Source: Dromaius novaehollandiae
Taxonomy: Eukaryota > Chordata > Aves > Casuariiformes > Dromaiidae
Reading direction: 5' to 3'
Assembly: GCF_036370855.1 (NCBI RefSeq)
Contig: NC_088099.1
Span: forward strand, 149,935,517 to 149,999,516
Length of the DNA stretch: 64,000 nt
Position numbers and translations under genes: made by a program. This document shows positions 52,701 to 60,000 of the stretch, piece by piece (the first letter of the stretch is position 1; each line of letters starts with the position of its first letter). The notes under the pieces are model-generated. The model was not told the origin of the DNA. It did no database searches and saw only the letters and a program-made list of their open reading frames with translations.

Positions 52701-55380
52701 CGTGCAAATATAAGGCACTAACCTACAGCTTTTCTTGTGGTTCTCCTGCACTGACATTATGGTTTCTCCTCTAGAGATATCAAAACCACTTTGAAATTAA
52801 AAGATCTTTTAAATTCTATTTATGGGCTACTTGGGGTGGTTTTGATTTTGTTTTTGCTTGTTTGTTTTTCCATATTTATAATGTTTTTAACTCAGGCCAG
52901 TTTCTGTGGTCTGGTGCTATACCACAGAATACACAGTGGAGTAAATTTATTACCTTTGAATGTGAATGTAGGGACTGAAGACACTACAGGAAGAGCACGA
53001 TAGCACTGCAACACAAATGTGCATGCTGAATGCTTTAACAGGAAACAAGGTACAATGTATGCATATAACTCCATTTTTACTTTAGAGGTAAGGGTCTGTC
53101 TTATTGGTGCACTGTATACTAGTGATGCAAGTTCAGTGTTACAACATCATACATATGAACAGAGATGTGTATATTCAGCTCCCTGTACAAGTCCCGTATT
53201 TCTAATATTTTAATTATAAATAATACATTTGGCAGATAAGTGGTTGGAACCTGATAGCTGGCTAAAAGAAGTAGAAAATTATCCAGTCGAGGCAGAGATG
53301 TTCTGTAGCTAAACAGAAAAAAAGGGAAATGATAGTGAGTGGTAGGGATATGCTTATAGATGGGTTGAGGGACGCAGCAGTTTCTGTTGCTGAAAAGCAT
53401 TTGTATTCTGAACTAGGATGATGATTAGAGTGAAGAAGGTTCAAAAATCAAGAAATGTCATTGTTCTTTATATTGCGAATCTTATTTAGAAAATAACCTT
53501 ATCTCTCTATTGTGATCTGTCCATAAAGCACTGTGTGTCCCTTTAATAACCTTGAGGGTTCATATATCTCAGCAATGTTTGAAAACCACTTCCTGGTGGT
53601 AAATGTCTTTCTTGTAAAATGACTTTTCTGTTTTCTTCTGGAAAGGATGAAGAAAAATCCTTTTTTTTAGTTTTTTAAAAAAATATTTAAACTTTTTTTT
53701 TGCTCTTATTGAGCAATAACTAGGAGTTTTGTTTTTAGAGTCTTTGATGACATCCTCTCCCGAGTTCCCCTGCACAGACAAATGCAGTGAGAGCAAGAGT
53801 TTAATAATTCCATCATTCCATCCTTCATGTCTCTCACAGATGTTTGAAGCTCTGTTAGCTGTTCGAGAAAAGCGTGTAAGTTCATTAAGCAGGATTTTTG
53901 ACTTAAAGAATTAAATATAATAGCAAGGATGTCCTTAAGTCCCATAGATCATAACTGCCGGTACAAACAGGCTACTGTCAGCTTTTGTCAAGCTGACGTA
54001 AGGAACAGAATTCAGTTGTCAGAGTAAATGTCTACATGTGTCCTACGTGTCTAAACTGCCATTATACCAAATGGAGAGCTGATACAACTCTCCGGTTCAG
54101 CTCATCAGCTGAAGTAGGAATGTGCATTTGATCAGCTAAATAGCTCTCTAGATCCCTTTAACTGTAGTGACTACCTCTTCTTTAACTGTGAGAGGAGCTT
54201 GATCCACCTTACGGGTAGATATCTACACGTACCTATTTACATTTAGTTATTTTAGTCTGCAAGATTAATGGCATACAGCCTTCCCAGGCTTATCAATAGT
54301 TTAGAAAACCTCTAAACTCTGTGTATGTGGATATCTTCAGGCCTTGCACTCCTCCTCTCTCCAATTCCATCACTGCATAAGCAAAGCAATTGATGTTTAA
54401 AACAGAGTAAGTCTAGTATTTTTCTTTGCTACATTTTCAAATGAATCTATATATACTACGTATTTTAGAAATTATTTTGGTGTACAATCATAGCTTTTAT
54501 TTAGAGCCAGAGGGAAAAAAAAAACCAAAATCCTTTATGTTTCTTCAGAAAGGCATTTTTTTCTGTTGCATTTTTTCCTGCCAAGTGTCTAGAGGTGTGT
54601 CATATGATTCTCTGTACAAGCCTGTCTTCACCAGGCTGCGACTGGTCTGGGCCACAGAAAGCTGTTTTGGAAACAACTGTGTGTTCCCTTTGTGACTGTG
54701 ACAAGGTCACCTTCGAAAAAACTTTTTAAAGTTGAAGAATAGTTCAGATTTCTCTTTGTGAAGTCTAGTTTTCTCTTCCTGGTAAGAAGAATATCCCCCA
54801 CGGCCCTAAAACCCATGAAGTAAAGTACTAAAGTTATATCTTTTATAGAGAAATTTGGTGTAGAATGGTAAGCTTTCAATAAGATGTTGTGAACTATTTT
54901 ATATAGCTGAACTGATATGAAACTTGTCTATTTGCACAGTTCTGTAGCGTGGTTGCAATACGTGAGAAGGTTACCAATCGCAGAGGAATTCTATGGATGA
55001 GGTTTCCAAAGTTTAGCAGTGAACTAGAAAACCTCATGATACGGGCTGCTTTGGAAACCGCAACCTGTATCATCCTAGAGTAATTTCTGTGGAAACCTAT
55101 TAACTTAAATTTGAGAGTAATTCTTAAAAGGAAATCAGGTTATACCTGTTTTTAAGATAAAGTGGTCAATACTTTAATCTTTTACCTTCCATTCCTCAAA
55201 GGTCTAAGCAACAGTATTTCTTCTGAAATAAGATAAACCAACAGACTTACCTTCCAGAGTCTCGCACTGTGCTAAGTTGACGTAGTCTGCATTCGTCAAG
55301 ATCCCAGCTTTGAAACCTCGGACCAGACCCTCCAGGTAGCCATGGTCCACGTTGAAGTAAAACTCTGAGTATCCCGGCAT
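37613..55380 (-). CDS. ATP6V0D2: V-type proton ATPase subunit d2, whole gene (8 coding exons)
   Basis: Subunit d of the membrane V0 sector of the vacuolar H+-ATPase. It caps the c-ring and links it to the central stalk, so it couples ATP hydrolysis to proton pumping. In mammals d2 is the restricted isoform (osteoclast, kidney, macrophage lineages) and d1 the ubiquitous one. Exons read on the minus strand: 55251-55380, 48966-49137, 46975-47153, 44919-44998, 42983-43060, 39479-39655, 38323-38400, 37613-37774. They join in phase to 1056 bases, 351 residues plus TAA, the usual family length. The protein is one AC39/subunit-d domain with no signal peptide or hydrophobic membrane span. Recognisable motifs are [69 protein letters not shown] and [46 protein letters not shown] and NVLAFN are closer to human d2 than d1, from memory. 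The isoform call is less certain than the family call. Confidence 0.95.
37775..38322 (-). other. ATP6V0D2: ATP6V0D2 intron 7
   Basis: GTAAGA to CCATAG intron of 548 bases. Nothing recognisable inside. Confidence 0.9.
38323..38400 (-). CDS. ATP6V0D2: ATP6V0D2 coding exon 7 (residues 273-298)
   Basis: A phase-0 exon of 78 bases between acceptor GTTTTTAG and donor GAG|GTAAGA. It encodes [20 protein letters not shown] then AFFEHE. KTLED with the following phenylalanines and charged residues is typical of both d isoforms. Confidence 0.95.
38401..39478 (-). other. ATP6V0D2: ATP6V0D2 intron 6
   Basis: GTACGT to TTTTAG intron of 1.1 kb with no recognisable internal feature. Confidence 0.88.
39479..39655 (-). 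CDS. ATP6V0D2: ATP6V0D2 coding exon 6 (residues 214-272)
   Basis: A phase-0 exon of 177 bases beginning [20 protein letters not shown], the most conserved block of subunit d. It continues [18 protein letters not shown] and ends KSVADYYA at donor GCA|GTACGT. The acceptor (TGTATTAAG) has a weak pyrimidine tract, but the reading frame leaves no reasonable alternative. Confidence 0.96.
39656..42982 (-). other. ATP6V0D2: ATP6V0D2 intron 5
   Basis: GTGAGA to ATTAAG intron of 3.3 kb. A GC-richer patch at about 41030-41440 is open in several frames on both strands but matches nothing I know. The remainder is AT-rich. Confidence 0.88.
42983..43060 (-). CDS. ATP6V0D2: ATP6V0D2 coding exon 5 (residues 188-213)
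   Basis: A phase-0 exon of 78 bases between acceptor TTTCATGTAG and donor GAG|GTGAGA. It encodes [15 protein letters not shown] then [21 protein letters not shown] matches human d2 rather than d1 (AYLESFYKFC), one of the main reasons for the d2 call. Confidence 0.95.
43790..44330 (+). mobile_element. Ancient CR1/L3-type LINE reverse-transcriptase fragment
   Basis: Plus-strand sequence includes a 'gatgctaaattg' phrase, a 'gtaagtgtaaatgtgaagtcatcc' region, GCAAATATTGTCTTGGGAAT, and a CACCCTGGTGCTGATCAGAT segment. These follow, in order, the end of the reverse-transcriptase region of old CR1/L3 elements. It is broken by many stops and indels. It lies antisense in ATP6V0D2 intron 4. Confidence 0.55.
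44731..44905 (+). mobile_element. Amniote MIR-type SINE relic
   Basis: Successive matches to the MIR core: GGTGACCTTAGACAATGCAC, TTCTGTTTCCC, ATAAAACAGGGATAATGATG, CTGACCTCCTTTCCTAAGGC, and a terminal GTATTATTGTTAC. A 5' part (GATTTGATTCCTGG) precedes them. It sits antisense in ATP6V0D2 intron 4, ending about 13 bases from exon 4. Confidence 0.75.
44919..44998 (-). CDS. ATP6V0D2: ATP6V0D2 coding exon 4 (residues 161-187), non-canonical GC donor
   Basis: The acceptor GCTTTCAG is followed by CT GCT TTC TTT CAA GAC, completing the Ala codon. It encodes [20 protein letters not shown] then RNKLYK. The exon must end at AAG to stay in frame with exon 5, so the intron starts GCAAGT (44918 downward), a GC-AG intron with otherwise perfect donor consensus. 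The next GT, four bases further on, would shift the frame. Confidence 0.93.
45665..46500 (-). mobile_element. Ancient CR1/L3-type LINE 3' region
   Basis: The plus strand shows, in order: GGGGCAGACCAAGCTA; AACAAATTCCAGAAATTTAC; GTCATGTCTCCTCAGCCTTG; GTCTTTCCTCATAAGGCAGC; TGCCCTGCTCTGTACC; CATGCAGTATTCGATATGTG; and GCTGCACATTGAGCACA. This is the reverse complement of the end of CR1/L3 elements, so the copy lies on the minus strand, same sense as ATP6V0D2, inside intron 3. It is about 830 bases, noncoding and diverged. Confidence 0.8.
45890..45939. repeat. 12-bp perfect inverted repeat inside CR1 relic
   Basis: GTATCATCTTTT at 45890-45901 is mirrored by AAAAGATGATAC at 45928-45939 with a 26-base spacer. 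It probably arose after insertion of the LINE. Confidence 0.75.
46975..47153 (-). CDS. ATP6V0D2: ATP6V0D2 coding exon 3 (residues 101-161)
   Basis: The acceptor AATACAG is followed by A TAC AGC TAC ATG, completing Thr and giving [13 protein letters not shown]. It continues through [18 protein letters not shown] and [22 protein letters not shown] and ends one base into an Ala codon at the donor G|GTAGGA. Length 179 bases. The first half of this exon reads more like mammalian d1 than mammalian d2; LFNAIL is d2-like. Confidence 0.95.
47154..48965 (-). other. ATP6V0D2: ATP6V0D2 intron 2
   Basis: GTAAGT to ATACAG intron of 1.8 kb. Nothing recognisable apart from AT-rich unique sequence. Confidence 0.9.
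48966..49137 (-). CDS. ATP6V0D2: ATP6V0D2 coding exon 2 (residues 44-101)
   Basis: The acceptor TTCTAG precedes AC CTG AAG, completing the split Asp codon from exon 1. It encodes [19 protein letters not shown] to [11 protein letters not shown] and ends two bases into a Thr codon at the donor AC|GTAAGT. Length 172 bases; both phases agree with the neighbouring exons. [10 protein letters not shown] is a family hallmark. Confidence 0.95.
51700..51950 (+). mobile_element. Decayed LINE reverse-transcriptase remnant (probably CR1)
   Basis: The plus frame from 51704 reads DGSCS, then [20 protein letters not shown]. This resembles the LINE reverse-transcriptase block around 'SGVPQGS(V/I)LGPLLF', with deletions. 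Flanking sequence back to about 51350 may belong to the same copy. Antisense in ATP6V0D2 intron 1. Homology is by eye only. Confidence 0.4.
51908..51942. repeat. Tandem duplication ATCATATGTAGGAAA
   Basis: Two adjacent near-perfect copies of ATCATATGTAGGAAA. A simple replication-slippage duplication in intron 1. Confidence 0.8.
55251..55380 (-). CDS. ATP6V0D2: ATP6V0D2 coding exon 1 (residues 1-43 plus first base of codon 44)
   Basis: Begins at ATG (55380-55378) and encodes [18 protein letters not shown] and onward to QCETLE. It ends after the first base of an Asp codon, with the strong donor G|GTAAGT. Reading upstream in frame there is no other ATG before a TAA at 55434-55432, so this start is forced. 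The start context is weak (T at -3, C at +4). The first six residues differ from mammalian d1 and d2, as is normal for this variable N-terminus; from YFNVD onward the match is close. Confidence 0.95.
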
Positions 55381-55560
55381 GGAGGAAAAGAGATTTAATC
55401 TCTCTGTTGGATACTTGATGGTACTGAATATTTACCACCAAGTCTTATTCTTCTCTTTGGAAGGAGTGACAAATAGTCACTGATTTCCAGCCAGCCTACG
55501 GCTGTGTTTTACTATCTAGTTTCTTCCTGTTTCTTGCTCCTTGTATAGTTGCAGTATAGC
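55381..55560 (-). promoter_or_regulatory. ATP6V0D2 5' leader and proximal promoter (putative)
   Basis: Sequence immediately upstream of the ATG. The TAA at 55432-55434 closes the upstream frame. No CpG island or clear TATA box is present, which fits a cell-restricted gene. On the minus strand there is an NFAT-like TGGAAA core near 55484-55489, an ETS/PU.1-like AGGAAG at 55523-55528, and an AGTGAC/GTCACT inverted repeat at 55465-55481. The transcription start is not identifiable by eye, and an upstream noncoding exon is possible. Confidence 0.4.
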
Positions 55561-55768
55561 TGATGCTTACACAACACCACTTAATCAGCCGGACAGCAAA
55601 TCCGACTCCCTCCTGTCAGAGCCAGAAAATGAATCTATTATTGTTGAAAGAGAAGCCAAAAAGGGAGTATAAGGTTTAACCACTGCTTACAGGAATGCTC
55701 TGAACTTGATTGAAACAAATGAAAACATATTAAAAAGCCTGGTGGTATTTTCACATTTCTTAAATATA

Positions 55769-55778
55769 CTATAAATAG
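55769..55778. promoter_or_regulatory. MEF2-type site CTATAAATAG upstream of ATP6V0D2
   Basis: A perfect match to the MEF2 consensus CTA(A/T)4TAG about 390 bases upstream of the start codon. In mouse the d2 promoter is reported to respond to MEF2, MITF and NFATc1 during osteoclast formation, so the site is plausible here. The match is short and may be chance in AT-rich DNA. Confidence 0.35.
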
Positions 55779-56489
55779 GAAGTTATCTATGAAAACAGAT
55801 TGAAAAAATATTTCTGCACTAAAATGGCAGAGTGTGGTAGAACACGGCCTATTCAAGGAACTTAGATAGTTTTTGAGTGTCTCTGTTTATTTTAAAATTT
55901 TTGATTGCTGGAAATTGTCTACTGCACATCACTATCAATAAATATGTTTACAAATAATAAGAATTTTCTAATAATTACAGTAAATATTAGATCATGACCA
56001 TAGCTGCTAGCCAAATGAAAGGTCTTTGAAGTGTTTGACTTTCATTAACCTTTAAACTGAGTATCCAAAACTTACCTCAAAACTAGTTTGCCCGAGATGA
56101 AATCAAAATACTCTGGCTATAATCGCTAAGGCGTGGAAGTTCCTCATATTTTTCCTCTCACAAAATAAAGATTATAAAATAGGGATCTTAATTTCAATAA
56201 TACAAATTTAGAGCCTTTTTAGAGCTTTCTGATTTTGATTGAAAACAAAACTTGAAAGTGTGCTAAATCTATTGGTGACTTTTATGCTTAACTGATAAGT
56301 CTGCTGCCTTTCAGATTTAGATACCCCCAGATTGGCTGTTCAAAGTGGCTATGCTTCTGTAATCAATACAAAAAGCTCCTTTTCCCCCTAAATTCATTAG
56401 CAGATGTAACATATGTCTGTAAGGTTTGGCTAGAGGGAAAAGCCTTACAAGGCACAGGGTGATATTTGGATGAGTAGCTAAGTGGAGCC

Positions 56490-57000
56490 CAGGAGCACTG
56501 CGGTGGGGTGTCTGAAGGCTGCGGTGTGGTTGGAGGGTTAACACCGGCGGCAGAAGCTACAAGAGCTGCCTGCCACCTGCGTCTCCACACCGACACTCAA
56601 CGTCCAGTGCTTCGAACACGCTCGGCGCATTGTGCCGGCTGCAGACATGCTGCTTGGCTTCCCCACCGACCCGTCGCATCGCAACGTGGCTGCAGAGAGA
56701 GCTGCGAGCCGGCAGCCGCGTGGCCGGATCACGCCTACGAGCTGTCGTGGGGGCTGAGAGCGTGATGACAGCTTGTACCCGCCGGGTGATTCGTGTCCAG
56801 ACCGCCTCGCTCCCGGCCGCAGCAAGGCTCTGCCGACCACACAAGGAGCTCTGGTGCCTGGGGGTTGCTGCCCAAGCAGCCACCCCCGGCCTCCTCTGGG
56901 AAGAAGGTGACTGGCCGGCTGCTTGGCTGGGGGCTGGGAGCCTCCTGTGGTCTAGACGTGGCCGTGAGCCACCAGGCCAGCCCGGCTGAGCCAAGATAGT
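56490..57000. promoter_or_regulatory. Isolated CpG-rich block 1.1-1.6 kb upstream of ATP6V0D2
   Basis: About 500 bases, sharply bounded, GC-rich with many CpG (for example clusters near 56580-56720 and 56780-56820), in AT-rich flanks. Overlapping open frames on both strands reflect composition and match no family I know. On the plus strand it ends with GATA|GTAAGTAA at 56999, a possible splice donor. It could be an alternative or divergent promoter, a small unmethylated regulatory island, or an inserted GC-rich sequence. Confidence 0.5.
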
Positions 57001-60000
57001 AAGTAATCACGCTGTTCCCTGGAGGTCACATTTAAAATTATTTCAGGCAGATGGTTAAAACTACCTCTGTAACCAACTGCAGGGGATATGACAGCATCTA
57101 GACATTTGAAAAATCATGTGCTCAGGTATGTGAAGTGTAATTATTTGGGAGTTCAAATGGTGCCTAGATTATTGGAGGCTGCTTCTAGAAAATTAGATCT
57201 TTTAGAATTTTAAGTAAGTTAGGTTTTAGCATTGCAGAGTTAACCCAGCTAAAGAAGAATGAGACAGATCAGATTCTGTCCTAGGCCTATGAAACCATAG
57301 AAATAAAACAACTCCTTCACCCAAGCAACGTATTTTTGTCTCCCAAGCCTGCATGCTCACAGTGTTCAGAAACTCCTGGTGCGCAGAGTGCAAGAAGCAG
57401 ACAAAGAAATTTGCTGATAATGTTTTAAAATACAGGGAGATTTTTAAATATATCCTGAAAAAGGATGTATATATCCTTACTGATATGTAAAGATATCCAC
57501 ATTTTAAATTAAACATGCTTTTTGGTGTGTTGTCATTGTTCTGGCTTGTTTGGCTCCATAGCCTCTGATACTATTTTTTTCAAAGAAAATAAATGAGGAA
57601 GAAGAATTACTTGAGGGACTTATTATTGTGTACACTAAGAGCAGTACTTGTTTTTAACACGCACATCTCTAACGTGTGTGTTACACAACAAGTAATGCCT
57701 CGCAGCAGCTGAATTCAGGCCTCCCCCAGCTGCAATCACATTATACCAGAACAGGGAACATATCCAGCTGGTGGCAATCCAAGGTTATATTGCAGAAGAG
57801 CTTCCAGAACTTCAGAAGGCAGAGCCAGTGCAGAAATGGCTTTGCAATAGATCCTAAATTTAGTAAGGTTCGGGTCGTGTGAATAATGGCAGGTGCAAAT
57901 ACCACCACCACAGATCCTCCAGTGAGAAAGCTCTGCCACTGGACCCACAAATATTGCTTTGGGTACCATCACCTGGAGTATAATCACTGAACGAAGAAGT
58001 TTCAGGAAGCCTGTTTTTTAAATGATTTCAATAAATAATGAAAACCGGGTTAAACTCTAGGTGATTTTATCTGCTGAGGGATAAGGTGTCTCATGGTATG
58101 ATCTGGACAGACAAACTTAATTCAACAAAATCAAGAAGTGCTCAGTTCTCTGATTTTTGTTACAAAGAAAATTTATGAAAGGGGACAGCTTCAGCAGTGA
58201 CTTAGGACAGATGCATATAATAATTTAGCTAATGGACTAAATTTGTACATGTTCTTCAATAAAAAGAAAGTAACTTCAATATCTATTATAATTCCTTATA
58301 ATTAGTGGCTAGTAGCATATGATTTCTTTAACATTTTGTGCTTGATGGTTCTTACAAAACAATTATTAGCACATAGCTCTTTACACTCACAAACTTTTCA
58401 TTATTTATATAGCGCTGTGAATTGGCTTTAACTCATTACCATGTGATGGTACTTTCACTTACTAACTTTGTGGAGAGCAAAGGTTGAGATATTTCTAAAA
58501 GAATTTTTAGCAACAAGCTGAACAAATATTGATAGCATGCTTGTGAGGAGAAGCTAGGTCAGGCTAAGCAGGATTAGCAACAGAAACTTGTTCAGCTTTA
58601 AGAGCAGAATTTAGCCTCTGACACCAAAAGTTTCAGAGAAACTGTGAAACTAAATGTACATTATTTTACCACAAGAGGTCATTGTAACACTACTACAAGC
58701 CGCCTTGCTTCAGTTTATTCACCTCCGCTGAAATAAATAAACTTGGAAAGAAATATGAAAAGTGTTCTGGGGTTCTTGATTTGCTTTTCACTAATCCAAA
58801 CTGAAGAATAAAAAGCATTGTTAATCTACTTGGAAGTGGAAAACAAAATATTGTACATGCAGTCTTCAGTCTTTTTACTGTAGCCACAGATTTTTTTTCT
58901 GAGTTCCCCTCTTTTGTTTATGAGGGATTTTATTTTTTTAGCTCCTAGCCACGAGGTTTATACTGAGCAACAAATGACAAAGAATCAGCAGAGCAGTGAG
59001 TAAGTGGTACTTCCCAGTGGAGTGGTGATCTTAAATCACATGAATTCATAATTACTTTTTTTTCATTAAAAGTACTTAAAGATGCTGTTTTATTCGTCAT
59101 GAAATCTCATTTAGAAGTGTATTTATAACAGCTTTAGCCAGGCAGATCTTTGCTTAAATTGTGGGTTTGCTTATCCAGAAGCAAAATTCATTGAAGTCTT
59201 GATTGTGCAATTGCTTACACATACGATTAATGTTATGTGTGCCAGCTTGTTATCTGTATATATTACTGTTTCATAGTGTGGGCTAAACAGATTTCTTCAT
59301 CACTGTGTATTTTGTGCTCTAAAGAGCTAGAAACATGCTAGCATGGGGAGCAGAATCTCAGCTACAGCAAACAAAATTATCTCATTCCCTGTTTCTGAGC
59401 TTTGCTGACCTGCACTCAGCTATGAAGAAATACCCTAAATGCAGTTGTGTCTGGGAATGCTTAAAATGTATGAAAATTGACCACAATTACAGTCTGTACC
59501 TATACAGATATAATCCAGCTGCCAGGCTTCCTACCTATTTTTGAGCATGCTAAGGGTGCATTTCCATATAGAGCATATCGACAGCTAAGCCCTTCTGCGC
59601 AGCAGGCAGTACTCTTCTTCCAACAAAAATCTGGTGGCTGGCTAACACACCCAGTACTAAAAAAACAGCTAATGTACTCTGTCTTTGCTGAGAGAAGTCA
59701 TCAATTATGCCCCCCCAAGTTTCCTATCACTCAATTAGCTTTTGATTACATTTACATAAAAAGCATCTTTTCTTCCTAGTCGTTGTTAGAAGTGTTACTT
59801 TGATATTGGGTACCCAAAGATCACTCACTGATGATACAAAATATCAAAGAGCTTCCTTTCCCCCTCCCATGCCTTCAAAAGATAATCTAGCAGCTTAGTG
59901 GGTCAGCAGGCCTCTTGTTTTCTGGTCTTTGTAATAGGAAGGCCAGCGTAATAGGAAGGATTTCATCAGGGAGTTAAAGGAGTCAGTCTGTGGAGAGAAG

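Larger units (their letters stand above)
49138..55250 (-). other. ATP6V0D2: ATP6V0D2 intron 1
   Basis: GTAAGT to TTCTAG intron of 6.1 kb, the longest of the gene. It holds a decayed CR1 reverse-transcriptase remnant (about 51700-51950) and a moderately GC-rich patch of unknown nature at 52180-52530. The rest is AT-rich sequence in which I recognise nothing. Confidence 0.9.

Noticed and set aside
52183-52707. 174-codon minus-strand frame in intron 1
   Set aside because: No recognisable domain. It could be transposon-derived, but I cannot place it in any family.
56538-56994. Open frames of 100-145 codons on both strands
   Set aside because: Same composition effect in the small CpG-rich block. 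Neither strand shows a domain or a plausible splice context for coding.
57660-57990. Segment open on both strands, considered as a conserved exon or processed gene copy
   Set aside because: The translations match nothing I know, and no consistent splice pair or poly-A tail was found.
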